Source: Pseudanabaena sp. ABRG5-3
GTDB lineage: Bacteria; Cyanobacteriota; Cyanobacteriia; Pseudanabaenales; Pseudanabaenaceae
Assembly: GCF_003967015.1 (NCBI RefSeq)
Contig: NZ_AP017563.1
Span: 62,001-126,000 of the forward strand
Reading direction: 5' to 3'
Length of the DNA: 64,000 nucleotides
Below the pieces are notes generated by a model, which had not been told where the DNA came from, did not search any database, and worked only from the letters and a program-made list of their open reading frames with translations. Positions 26,088-34,753 of the stretch are shown piece after piece; position 1 is the first letter of the stretch, and each line of letters starts with the position of its first letter. Both the position numbers and the translations under genes were made by a program.

Positions 26088-26981
26088 TTACTCACGAGAA
26101 TTAGAATTGTGAGTTCTACGTTCGAGAATTTCCTTAAGAATCAAAGTAACAACAGCCAAGAGAGCAAGGAGAACAGCAGCCGAATAAGCCACCTCCGTTT
26201 CATATTGTTTGTAAGACTCCTCAACAAAGAGAGGCAAACTCTGAGTCTTAGCGGCAATATTACCAGAGACCACAGATACCGCACCAAACTCACCCATAGC
26301 ACGAGCATTAGTCAAAACCAAACCATAGAGAAGCCCCCAACGAATATTAGGTAGAACAACCTTCCAGAAAATCTGCCAATCACTTGCGCCAAGAGTGCGA
26401 GCCGCCTCCTCTTGATCCGTCCCCATTTCATCAAGAACAGGAATTACTTCACGAGCAATAAAAGGCATACTGACAAAAATCGTGGCAAGTAACATACCAG
26501 GAAAAGCAAATACTACTTTAATATCATTAGCCTCTAACCAAGAGCCAAACCAACCAAGTCGGCCGTACAGCAAAACAATCATCAAACCCGCAACCACAGG
26601 AGAGATCGAGAAAGGAAGATCGATGATACTAAGTAAAAGAGCCTTGCCCGGAAACTTATTACGAGCGATCGCCCAAGCAGCACTTAAGCCAAAAATAGTA
26701 TTTAGAGGCAAAGCAATAACAGCCAGAGAAACAGTTAGCTTGATCGCATTTTGGAAATCAGGACGTTTCATCGCTTCAAGAATCGGACTAAAGCCTTTGC
26801 TAAAAGCAGTGACAAATACATTAGCCGCAGGTAGAAGCAGCACCAGTCCAAGATAAAGAAAAGCGATCGCAATTAAGATTGCAGGAGCAAAGCTTTTCTT
26901 CTGAGGGATTTTAGTTGGTTGCGATGAATTTTGAGAGTGATCGCTCTCAAAATTATTTACAGAATTATCCAAATTAGCCAT
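26088..26981 (-). CDS. cysW: Sulfate ABC transporter permease CysW
   Basis: 297 aa inner-membrane permease, about six hydrophobic segments, with the EAA loop EEAARTLGASDWQIFWKVVL contacting the ATPase. The ending NARAMGEFGAVSVVSGNI is typical of CysW. Its first codons overlap the end of cysT by 8 nt. Both permeases need a CysA ATPase, and none is encoded in this window. Confidence 0.92.
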   Translation of the reverse strand: MANLDNSVNNFESDHSQNSSQPTKIPQKKSFAPAILIAIAFLYLGLVLLLPAANVFVTAFSKGFSPILEAMKRPDFQNAIKLTVSLAVIALPLNTIFGLSAAWAIARNKFPGKALLLSIIDLPFSISPVVAGLMIVLLYGRLGWFGSWLEANDIKVVFAFPGMLLATIFVSMPFIAREVIPVLDEMGTDQEEAARTLGASDWQIFWKVVLPNIRWGLLYGLVLTNARAMGEFGAVSVVSGNIAAKTQSLPLFVEESYKQYETEVAYSAAVLLALLAVVTLILKEILERRTHNSNSRE

Positions 26982-27834
26982 ATCGTTTACTCCAAGCCTG
27001 TAAGAGATTAATAGCGAGGAGACTCACAAAGGATATAGCTAACATCACTACCCCAATTACCGTTGCTCCTACATAGTCATACTGTTCCAAACGTTGAAAG
27101 ATCAAAATAGGGGTGATTAGATCCCTAAACGGAGTATTAGATGCAATAATCACCGTTGAGCCATATTCACCAACAGCACGTGAAAACCCAAGAGCTACCC
27201 CTGTCAAGATTGCAGGTGTTAGCGGAGGCAGAATTACTTGGATAAAAGTCTGGATTTTTGATGCGCCAAGAGACCAAGCCGCTTCTTCGATTTCTTTTTC
27301 TAGCTCAGTGAGAACAGGTTGAACAGTTCTGACGATGAAGGGTAGAGAGATAAACATCATGGCGATCCAAACGCCGATACGAGTAAAGGCAATCTTGATG
27401 CCCATCGGCGCAAATAGTGACCCAATCCAGCCTTTCTCGCTATAGACTGTGGCTAGGGTTAGTCCTGCCACAGCAGTGGGTAGAGCAAAGGGTAAATCGA
27501 CAACCGCTTCGAGAAATCGTTTACCGAAGAATTCATACCTTACGAGCACCCATGCGATTAAGGTTCCAAATACTCCGTTGATGGCGGCGGCGGCGAAGGC
27601 AGTGACGAAAGTAATTTCGTAACTAGATAGGGCGATCGGGCTGGTGGCGGTTTTCCAGAAGCTCTCGAAGGGTTCGCTGGATGCTTTGGTGAGCATGGCG
27701 GCGATTGGTAGTATCAGTAGCAAGGCTAGATAGACGATGGTGATGATCCATGTCCAAGGGATTTTCGATAGAATTTTTAGTATAGGGTTGGATTTCCGTC
27801 TCTGAGGCGGCGATGGAGGAGTTATCGTTACCAT
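26974..27834 (-). CDS. cysT: Sulfate ABC transporter permease CysT
   Basis: 286 aa. First membrane helix WTWIITIVYLALLLILPIAA; the EAA loop is EEAAWSLGASKIQTFIQVIL; GFSRAVGEYGSTVIIASNTP matches the CysT C-terminal region. Forms the heteromeric sulfate/thiosulfate channel with CysW. Located 67 nt after sbpA, with a 22-bp palindrome copy (27862-27883) in the gap. Confidence 0.92.
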   Translation of the reverse strand: MVTITPPSPPQRRKSNPILKILSKIPWTWIITIVYLALLLILPIAAMLTKASSEPFESFWKTATSPIALSSYEITFVTAFAAAAINGVFGTLIAWVLVRYEFFGKRFLEAVVDLPFALPTAVAGLTLATVYSEKGWIGSLFAPMGIKIAFTRIGVWIAMMFISLPFIVRTVQPVLTELEKEIEEAAWSLGASKIQTFIQVILPPLTPAILTGVALGFSRAVGEYGSTVIIASNTPFRDLITPILIFQRLEQYDYVGATVIGVVMLAISFVSLLAINLLQAWSKRYG

Positions 27835-27861
27835 AGGTCAAAGTTTTAGTTGCTTAGCAGA

Positions 27862-27883
27862 CAAGGGGCTTAAGCCCCTTGTT
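27862..27883. repeat. 22-bp dispersed palindrome between sbpA and cysT
   Basis: Exact copy of the ACAAGGGGCTT/AAGCCCCTTGT palindrome, here inside an operon where it may form an mRNA hairpin and set relative expression. Confidence 0.65.
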
Positions 27884-27901
27884 GATTGATTGATCTAGTT
27901 T

Positions 27902-29083
27902 CTAGCGCTTAATTTGAGATTGGATTCTGTCAAAAGCTCCACCATCTGCAAAGAATTTTTTGTCGATTTCTGCCCAATCACCAAAATCTTTGACAGTTGC
28001 TAATTCCTTGACGGCGGGGAATTGAGCAACAAACTGTTTTTCTTTTGCAACAGTTTCATTCACGGGACGGAATCCTAACTTAGCAAATTCAGTCTGGGCT
28101 TCAGTACTATACAGGAATTTGACAAAAGCTTCAGCAACTTCTTTGGTTCCGTGCTTTGCAGTATTCTTATCCACTACTGCAATGGGATTATCAATCGAAA
28201 TATTCACTTCAGGAACTGTGTAAGTTACCTTCTGCCCCTTTTGTGAAGCTAGAATAATTTCGTTTTCATAGTTGATCAAAGCATCCCCTTGCCCTTGTTT
28301 GAAGAAGGCATCAGTCGCTTCACGAGCATCTTTGGTCAAAATTGGGACATTCTTAAATACTTTAACTAGTGCTTCTTCCGCTTTTGCATCACTGCCGCCT
28401 TTCTTAGCAGCAGCATTCCACAGGGCGAGGAAGTTCCACTTAGCAACGCCAGAGGTCTTGGGATCGGCAGTAATTAAAGTAATGCCATCCTTTTCTAGAT
28501 CTGACCAATCCTTAATCCCTTTAGGGTTACCTTCACGGGTTACAAGGGTTGCAACTGACTTGGAAACGATTGAATCACCAGGAAATTCTTTTTCCCATCC
28601 AGTATCGATCAAACCAGCTTTCTCAAGTTTCTTGGTATCACCAGAAAGGGCAAGATGGACGATATCGGCTTCTAGTCCATCGATGACAGCACGGGTTTGA
28701 GAGCCTGAACCACCATAGCTTTGCTTAAAGGTGACTTTTTGATTTTGTTCCTTTTGCCACTTTTCTACAAATTTAGGGATAATTGCTTCGTGAGCTTGTT
28801 TGGTAACAGCGAAGGAGACAAGAGTTAATTCAACATCCTTTTTAGGCGCACCTGCTGGGGATGTCTGAGCAGCGGGACTACCTGCACTGGTTGTTGTAGT
28901 TGCAGTAGGTTTAGTTTCACTGCTAGTGCAAGCTGCCATCGTGACGCTAATCAATGCGCCCACTAAGAAGAAAGAGACAAATTTGCGTCCTAATTTATAG
29001 CTGAATAAATTTCTAAATATACGGGCGATTTCCCTCAATACCGCCTTGGAAGTATTTAAAGGATGTTGTTGCCTTGAACTCAT
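27902..29083 (-). CDS. sbpA: Sulfate-binding protein
   Basis: 393 aa from the ATG at 29083, which has GGAGA about 10 nt upstream. A longer frame to 29164 would run through the operator sites and is rejected. A lipoprotein-type signal lies at about residues 35-55 (FFLVGALISVTMAACTSS). The mature part shows sulfate-binding signatures: VKQAHEAI-like VTKQAHEAIIPKFVEKW, FKQSYGGSGSQTRAVIDGLE (oxyanion-binding loop), ITADPKTSGVAKWNFLALWN and ALINYENEII. Delivers sulfate or thiosulfate to CysTW. First gene of sbpA-cysT-cysW-NIL. Confidence 0.92.
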   Translation of the reverse strand: MSSRQQHPLNTSKAVLREIARIFRNLFSYKLGRKFVSFFLVGALISVTMAACTSSETKPTATTTTSAGSPAAQTSPAGAPKKDVELTLVSFAVTKQAHEAIIPKFVEKWQKEQNQKVTFKQSYGGSGSQTRAVIDGLEADIVHLALSGDTKKLEKAGLIDTGWEKEFPGDSIVSKSVATLVTREGNPKGIKDWSDLEKDGITLITADPKTSGVAKWNFLALWNAAAKKGGSDAKAEEALVKVFKNVPILTKDAREATDAFFKQGQGDALINYENEIILASQKGQKVTYTVPEVNISIDNPIAVVDKNTAKHGTKEVAEAFVKFLYSTEAQTEFAKLGFRPVNETVAKEKQFVAQFPAVKELATVKDFGDWAEIDKKFFADGGAFDRIQSQIKR

Positions 29084-29108
29084 GAGCTTGAATCTCCAAA
29101 AAATTAAT

Positions 29109-29136
29109 CTACGATATCTTGGTGGGATTACCGTAC
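29109..29136 (-). promoter_or_regulatory. sbpA-proximal operator-like inverted repeat
   Basis: On the minus strand, GTACGGTAATCCC ... GATATCGTAG: 28 bp with one-to-two mismatches to CTACGGTA-N12-TACCGTAG, 26-53 bp upstream of the sbpA start. Confidence 0.6.
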
Positions 29137-29177
29137 TTAAATACCATACAATACTTTTCTGCAAGATACAAATAAAA

Positions 29178-29205
29178 TCTACGGTTTACCCACTAGGTAT
29201 TTGTA
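29178..29205 (-). promoter_or_regulatory. sbpA-distal operator-like inverted repeat
   Basis: CTACGGTTTACCCACTAGGT then ATTTGTAG, 95-122 bp upstream of sbpA. Two tandem sites make this the promoter richest in the motif. Confidence 0.6.
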
Positions 29206-29221
29206 GATTAAAGGCATTGGT

Positions 29222-29364
29222 TTTCAGTTTATTTGAAACGAGCTTTGAGAGAGGGTTTACTACGCAAACTCTCTCTCAAAGCCCAAAAGTAAAAGCTTTG
29301 CATAGCAAAGCTTTTACTTTTGGGCTTTTAAAATTTGCCAACTTAAGCCGAACTGACGTTATTT
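29222..29364. mobile_element. Double-hairpin MITE-like element, copy A (inverted)
   Basis: Two adjacent hairpins: GCTTTGAGAGAGGGTTT with its near-complement, and AAAGTAAAAGCTTTGC with its complement. The same pair, in opposite orientation, is at 41142-41296. The end near 29343-29364 matches that element's terminal repeat; the other end is degenerate. Confidence 0.6.
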
Positions 29365-29659
29365 AGAGAAAGTACTGCCATTTGGATCATCAAGAGTCGG
29401 CGCGATCGCAGATAAAACGAAATATTCCTCAACTTGCTGGCTATAATCCTTAATATTTTTAAGTTTTGTAACTAAATGCACAGGGTTCGGAAAAACGACT
29501 GACAGGTACGTAAAGAGAATTCATTTTGGCAATTAAGTTTTGGGAATCTCAGATCGTTATCCAGACTCAGCAAGTGAGTCAAACACTGAGTCCGTAAATG
29601 AGCCTTTTGAATTCAACTTTTTTGGCAATCTGTTTAGATATCAGTTGAGGAAGATATAT

Positions 29660-29863
29660 ATGAGGCAAAAGTACTTCTCACAAAGTGGATTTATATTGCT
29701 TATTGCGATCGCTACAATTTTTATTCAGCCCTTAGGAGCGATCGCCATAAATTTGATGCCTGATCAAATTAATTTACTCAAATCCTTACGAAGCTCTGTC
29801 ATAGAAGCTTCTATTTATCAACACGAACACCCCAATCTCCCTAAACCCAAGGGCAGTCGATGA
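29660..29863 (+). CDS. Small secreted protein, function unknown
   Basis: 67 aa from the ATG at 29660, preceded by GAGGAAG, a good ribosome site; the TTG-started longer frame (29540) is less likely. Signal-like N-terminus (SGFILLIAIATIFIQPLGAI), then a short amphipathic region and a Pro-rich tail. No family recognised. Convergent with the next gene. Confidence 0.5.
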   Translation: MRQKYFSQSGFILLIAIATIFIQPLGAIAINLMPDQINLLKSLRSSVIEASIYQHEHPNLPKPKGSR

Positions 29864-29872
29864 GATTTCGCT

Positions 29873-30310
29873 TTAATAAACGGAGATTACTTTACGTCCA
29901 ATGTTTTTCAAAAGATATTGAGATTGACTTGCTGAATGACCAGTAACAATTGCGGCAACTAAAAAGCTACCAAGTTTTACTTGATTTTCAAATTTCAAGG
30001 CATCGTGAACATCAATTCCCAATCCTGTTAGAACTTCTATTAGATTATCGTCTGTAGCAACATATTCCCAGTTTATTGAGTTGTCGTGTTCTTGATAACT
30101 CTGAGTAATAACGACAATTTGAGAGGACTGAATACCTTGACGTTGCAGTTCTAATATGGCATTTTTAGCTTCTGGTCTAGAAGCAAATGTATCTACCACA
30201 GTCAGTATAGTTCCTGATTGGAAGGATTGATTACTATTTTCTGTGTATATCTTCAGTTCGATCGCATAATTATTTGGCGATCTTGATCTGGCTTTGGTTT
30301 GGAGCATCAT
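29873..30310 (-). CDS. YflT/general-stress-17M-like domain protein
   Basis: 145 aa. Core ILTVVDTFASRPEAKNAILE followed by LQRQGIQSSQIVVITQSYQE is the alpha/beta start of the general stress protein 17M-like domain, in which a strand and helix precede a GI-type turn. The C-terminal part (LGSFLVAAIVTGHSASQSQY) resembles the second half of the same fold. No enzymatic residues evident. A frameshifted relative lies upstream at 30371-30704, so this is a tandem duplication. Confidence 0.55.
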   Translation of the reverse strand: MMLQTKARSRSPNNYAIELKIYTENSNQSFQSGTILTVVDTFASRPEAKNAILELQRQGIQSSQIVVITQSYQEHDNSINWEYVATDDNLIEVLTGLGIDVHDALKFENQVKLGSFLVAAIVTGHSASQSQYLLKNIGRKVISVY

Positions 30311-30370
30311 CGTCAGGCTGGCAAATATGATTTAAGTGATAATGGCAGCACAAAATACTGCCATCCTTAT

Positions 30371-30704
30371 TTAATTCTCTTGCAGAGAATGTCCAGATTT
30401 TTCTAGAACATGTTGGACTTGACTAGCTTCGCGATCGCTACCAACTTCGATGATCAAGAACTTGCCATTGTTGATCGCTTCGACTCTGCTCTATTTCTAA
30501 TACGGCTGTTTTTGCTGCTTCCTCTGAATCAAAAATATCAACAACAGTTACTCTATTGGTTAGTTCCGATAGATCTGTACCATCTTCTTGATACATTTCT
30601 GGCTCGATCGCATAGTTATTGAGCAAGCCTTCACTATCGACGGTGTGACCGTGGGACTTGTTGATTTCATCAGGTACAGTTGGATACTCAGTTGATATAG
30701 TCAT
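30371..30704 (-). pseudogene. Frameshifted paralogue of the 29873 gene
   Basis: The first frame encodes 88 aa (stop at 30438) and shares NNYAIEPEMY and RVTVVDIFDSEEAAKTAVLE with the neighbour. Dropping one base after the codons for EIEQS shifts into a frame reading EAINNGKFLIIEVGSDREAS and VQHVLEKSGHSLQEN to a TAA at 30371. That continuation fits the domain (a strand after the turn, then a helix), so a single extra base has broken the gene, or the base is a sequencing error. Confidence 0.6.
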
Positions 30705-30798
30705 TTACGCTCTCCTAAAGGTTTCTGTAACTACCTTGTCAGAGTAATGATTGACTTAGTAAGTGAGATCAGTAACTTGATTGATCTTGTTGCAAAGT

Positions 30799-30952
30799 TT
30801 AATAACTGATGTTACGTGGAACCCTCATCCCCCAACCCCTTCTCCCGCAGGAGAAGGGGAGCAAAACCCATATTATTTTCTTGTTCCCCTCTCTTGCGGG
30901 AGAGGGGCTAGGGGTGAGGGCTTGACAGATGTCCATGTAACATTAGTTAATA
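30799..30952. mobile_element. MITE-like element, reverse-oriented CCCTCACCC core
   Basis: Ends TTAATAACTGATGTTACGTG and, complemented, TTAACTAATGTTACATGG. The core carries CCCTCATCCCCCAACCCCTT and GAGGGGCTAGGGGTGAGGG, i.e. the common core in reverse. Confidence 0.6.
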
Positions 30953-30988
30953 AATAGAATGATTACCCTTTGGGTAATCATTCTATTT
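30952..30988 (-). terminator. Terminator after NACHT gene
   Basis: 17-bp perfect stem (30952-30968 with 30972-30988), TTT loop, overlapping the stop codon. Confidence 0.65.
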
Positions 30989-33302
30989 ATTCCCATTCGC
31001 GCTTTTCGAGTTCTTGTTGGGGTAACAATAAAGTTGCTTCTATTTCTTCGCGAATACTGGTAGTAACTTCGCAATTGCTATTGAGACAATCAAGTAGTAG
31101 TTGATTAGCATCGTAATAATGTTGCAAAGCCTGTTCTTGAGGAATACTAAATTCCCATTTGTTACCGATGTTGCGATGGGTCGCGATCGCCTCCTGTAGC
31201 TTTTTTACCCAAGTTGCATAATTGTTGTGACACCAGTCTTCAAAGCTTGCCTTGGTGTGATTATTATTGGGGAGTTGATCGCTCAGTTGCTGTAGCGATT
31301 TATGAAAGCCAATATCAACGACAATCCCTAAAATATTGCTCAGAGCATCACCGCAGGCATGGACATAGGCAAAGTCTTTGCTTTTTTTGAGGACAGATTC
31401 GCGTAATAGATCATCAAGAGCCGCATCTAAAAACTCACCCTGATCTAAAGTGCAGGCTAGCGCAAGGTCGGGGGCAAGTTTAGGCACACGGGTTAGCGCT
31501 AGATAAAAGGCTCGCCCCGTCGCAGATTTGGTTTCTAAGGGATTAGATTGAGATTTTTTGCTAGCCCAAGCTAAAAAATCTTGCAGATGCGGGTCTTCAG
31601 AAACAAGAGCATCAATTTGTTGCTTCATTAACTCCACTAAACCATCGGCACTGCGGAGCATACTCGCTGTTAGCAAAAAGATTTCTCGCCATTGGGGATC
31701 GGTAATATGGTCTACTAGTCCCTGTAGAGACTGTCCTAGGGATTGGAGATTGTGATTGGCGACGATCTTACGAGCTGTGAAATATTCCTGTAATGCGAGA
31801 TACGAGAATGAGAAGATCCCTCGCGCCCTCTCTGCTAATAGTCCATGCTGGGACTCGATCGCTCTCAATACACCTTCACTTGCCTGTTGGATTTCCTCTG
31901 GATCAGTGCTTGCCTCGGGAAGACTTTCTAGATAGTCGCCGATATATTGCTCAACTGCACCTTGCTCAAAGAAATACTGACCTTGCTCAAAGGTGGCGGA
32001 GGCAATTTGACTCAATAACTTGAGTTTTTGTGGCAACAAAAATCCACGATAGATTTGATCTCGTTCAATTCCCTCTGCTTCATCCCATTTACCGAGGAGC
32101 AAATCCATACCTTGTTTATAAAATTCGGCTTGCTTAATGGGAAATTTGCCTTGACGATGAAATATGGAACAGGCAAGATGCAGAAATAGTGGTGTGGTAA
32201 TCATGCGTCGAAATCGCCAATTTTCAGGCAATTCCAACTTATCCATAAATTGGAGTGAAGTGGCGACTCCATCATTAGGCTCTTTGCTAAAAGCAACAAA
32301 CCATTTTTGTGAAAAATCAGTGATTTGCTTTTGGGTAAAGGGGGCAATTTCTACGTCCGTAAAGCCTTGCAGAGCTAGCTTTTGGGAAGCAGTGCGACAG
32401 GTAGCAACAAATTGATTCTTGTGATACTTCTCAGAAAATCGCCGAATTTCATTGAGGATCATACTCTCTTCTTCATGGGAAACTTCATCCATTCCATCGA
32501 TCAAAAGTAGAACTCTTCCCGCTTGCAGCAGTTTTTTGATCACGGATAGTTGTGAAATGTCTGAAGTGAGAAATTCCTGATGGATAAATTCTAAGAAATC
32601 AATTTGATGTTGTTCTCTACGGCTTTCCGCAAAATCTCGAAGTTTAATAAAGATAGGAATTTGACTTTCAACAAACTGCTCGCGATTACATTCAATGGCA
32701 AGATGCTTGAGAAATGTCGATTTGCCAGAACCCGGTTTTCCCAAGACTCTGAGCTTGTTATACTTAGCGACAGCCTGCATTCCCGGAATTTGACTTTCGA
32801 CAATTTTGCCCAGTCCATAGCGATCTATATCTTCGGGAGCAAGACTATTGATCGCCGAGATTTCGAGCCATTGCTGACTGGCAATCTGTTCTAAGATGTT
32901 GACATCAATGTAAATCTGTTCAATTTTAATGGGGCGATTAACATCTAATAACTGCAAGATGCCACATTGGTGATTGATTTTATCGCGCCGTTGCGATCGC
33001 ACTATTTGGACAAGAGCATCTATTCCGAGTTCGGTGAAATCAGTACTTCCATCAATATTAAGAGCAATGTATTCGAGGGGAGGATCAAGGGCAATCTCTC
33101 GCCAATCCAAATCTAACCTTGTACAAAGTTCAAAGAATGTATAACGCTCGATCGCCTGTCCAGCAAAAAAACGCCAAATCGGTTGTCTGGTCTTGATTCC
33201 GACTTCATTAGCTAAATATTCCTGTGTCCAACCTTTAAGAGCAAATTGTTGCTTAGCCTTTTTTACCCCAACTGGTGATGCTCGTAGTGATCGCTTTGCC
33301 AT
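30987..33302 (-). CDS. HTH-NACHT STAND NTPase
   Basis: 771 aa. Residues about 10-60 form a helix-turn-helix-like start (GWTQEYLANEVGIKTRQPIW). NACHT domain: Walker A LGKPGSGKSTFLKHL (about 187-201), Walker B LLLIDGMDEVSHEE (about 265-278), then FVATCR (sensor). The middle is helical and carries FSYLALQEYFTARKIV, the usual segment after NACHT. The C-terminus ends in LLLDCLNSNCEVTTSIREEI followed by EATLLLP, a Cys-containing ending seen in many cyanobacterial NACHT proteins. STAND NTPases oligomerise on sensing a trigger; bacterial NACHT proteins include anti-phage NLR-like factors. A role here is inference. Confidence 0.85.
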   Translation of the reverse strand: MAKRSLRASPVGVKKAKQQFALKGWTQEYLANEVGIKTRQPIWRFFAGQAIERYTFFELCTRLDLDWREIALDPPLEYIALNIDGSTDFTELGIDALVQIVRSQRRDKINHQCGILQLLDVNRPIKIEQIYIDVNILEQIASQQWLEISAINSLAPEDIDRYGLGKIVESQIPGMQAVAKYNKLRVLGKPGSGKSTFLKHLAIECNREQFVESQIPIFIKLRDFAESRREQHQIDFLEFIHQEFLTSDISQLSVIKKLLQAGRVLLLIDGMDEVSHEEESMILNEIRRFSEKYHKNQFVATCRTASQKLALQGFTDVEIAPFTQKQITDFSQKWFVAFSKEPNDGVATSLQFMDKLELPENWRFRRMITTPLFLHLACSIFHRQGKFPIKQAEFYKQGMDLLLGKWDEAEGIERDQIYRGFLLPQKLKLLSQIASATFEQGQYFFEQGAVEQYIGDYLESLPEASTDPEEIQQASEGVLRAIESQHGLLAERARGIFSFSYLALQEYFTARKIVANHNLQSLGQSLQGLVDHITDPQWREIFLLTASMLRSADGLVELMKQQIDALVSEDPHLQDFLAWASKKSQSNPLETKSATGRAFYLALTRVPKLAPDLALACTLDQGEFLDAALDDLLRESVLKKSKDFAYVHACGDALSNILGIVVDIGFHKSLQQLSDQLPNNNHTKASFEDWCHNNYATWVKKLQEAIATHRNIGNKWEFSIPQEQALQHYYDANQLLLDCLNSNCEVTTSIREEIEATLLLPQQELEKREWE

Positions 33303-33544
33303 AGGGAAAATAACTCAATGTATATTTATGCATATTTTAGTTAATCAAGCAAAGACGAAAATATGAAGATTTCGTGTTTATATTTGTAACTAAATTAATC
33401 AAAATGTTATAGCGAGATCATAAATAAATCTTTTATCATAATAATTTATTTATTCTTTATTGCAAAAAAATGATAAAAAATAGAGCGAAGTATTGACTTA
33501 TCTCTAATATATTTGCGGAAATTTAGCCTGCTCTCAAATTATTT

Positions 33545-33584
33545 GAGATTTCCATATTCTGTTACCGTTGGATATGGAAATCTC
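33545..33584 (-). terminator. Hairpin after hemerythrin-domain gene
   Basis: GAGATTTCCATAT (33545-33557) pairs with 33572-33584 around a 14-nt loop. Nothing else is evident in the 33303-33631 gap apart from AT-rich sequence. Confidence 0.5.
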
Positions 33585-33631
33585 CCATCACTGTAGCTAT
33601 TCAGGCGATCGCTATTATGGACAGCTACTTA

Positions 33632-34663
33632 TTAGATCTTGAGATGAGCTAATCGGTTGTCTTGGATTTTACTTTTGACAGCCTCAAACTCAATGGCTAA
33701 GCGTTTTTCCTGTTCAGTACTGAGTGTGGTCTGAATTCTAAAAAACATCTTATTTTCCTCTTCATTCACATGCTCACGAACATTAGTCATCAAACTTCCC
33801 ATCGCAGTTTTAAATTCATCAATATGCTGAGGATTTAACTCCTTAACATAGTTGAGCAATTCTTTCATCTTGGCTTGTTCATCATAGAGCTGTTGCATCT
33901 CATCGTGATATGGTCGTGCCACAGGATGTAAAACCTCCTCTACTGCCATAGTATGTGCCATCAAATCTTTGTACAATTGACCAAAATATTCCTCTAGTTT
34001 TTGAGGATTATTACTGTTTTGAATTTGATTGAAAAGAGCATTTACCTTTGCATGGTCAATACGAATCAAATCGCGAATGCTCATCTCATCATCAGATCGG
34101 ATACTTCCCGCCATACCACTTACTACAGCGATCGCATCTTGTACCATTGCCCATAGACTTTGATCTGCGGCTTGTCCAGTCAGTTCCACAGTACTCAATA
34201 TCTCCATGATCCCCTTAAGTTGCTCTTGGTGAGTGCGATTATCAAAGTTGACTGTATTTAAAGGCGCAATGGCGATCGCAACATCTGCTCCAACTATTTG
34301 TGCTGCCTTATGAATCAAAACTCCTGCAATCGCTTGACTATGTTTGATGAGTTCATACTCAGCAACCTTCTCAAATAAACTGATCGCGGAACTCGCCATG
34401 ATTTTTCTAGCATGTTCGATCATCTTGACTACTGAGAACCTTGGTTCAGCCTTGATGCCATACTGAATGATGACTGTATCAATAGTCCCCAAATTCTTTT
34501 GATCATCTCGCAATAAAACTTCTAAACGATTAGAAATATCACGATCAGGACAAGCGGTAATTAAAGCTTTATCGTTATCAATTAGTAGATACTGAATCGC
34601 TCTCATATCCGCTAATTTGACTGCGATCGCTGTCCGTTTCACATCTTCTAGTTTTACTGACAT
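33632..34663 (-). CDS. Hemerythrin-domain protein with unknown N-terminal domain
   Basis: 343 aa. The C-terminal half (about 190-320) shows the HHE four-helix pattern: IRIDHAKVNALFNQIQ, LMAHTMAVEEVLHPVAR and NVREHVNEEENKMFFRI supply His and Glu ligands for a di-iron centre. The first about 190 residues are helical with no recognised family. Hemerythrin-like proteins bind oxygen or NO, or act in iron and redox sensing. It neighbours stress-type genes, so oxidative stress is a reasonable context. Confidence 0.78.
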   Translation of the reverse strand: MSVKLEDVKRTAIAVKLADMRAIQYLLIDNDKALITACPDRDISNRLEVLLRDDQKNLGTIDTVIIQYGIKAEPRFSVVKMIEHARKIMASSAISLFEKVAEYELIKHSQAIAGVLIHKAAQIVGADVAIAIAPLNTVNFDNRTHQEQLKGIMEILSTVELTGQAADQSLWAMVQDAIAVVSGMAGSIRSDDEMSIRDLIRIDHAKVNALFNQIQNSNNPQKLEEYFGQLYKDLMAHTMAVEEVLHPVARPYHDEMQQLYDEQAKMKELLNYVKELNPQHIDEFKTAMGSLMTNVREHVNEEENKMFFRIQTTLSTEQEKRLAIEFEAVKSKIQDNRLAHLKI

Positions 34664-34712
34664 TTAAATACTACTTTTTTCGGTGTAATGTTTATGCAAT
34701 TCAATAAAGAAT

Positions 34713-34753
34713 AAATTTTTTGTAACGAGGCTTTGCCTCGTTACAAAAAATTT
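34713..34753 (-). terminator. Terminator after glycine-zipper gene
   Basis: 19-bp perfect stem (34713-34731 with 34735-34753), TTT loop, overlapping the stop codon of the 34752 gene. Confidence 0.7.

Noticed and set aside
29084-29164. Longer N-terminus of SbpA
   Set aside because: It would place coding sequence over an operator-like repeat; the ATG at 29083 has a good ribosome site.
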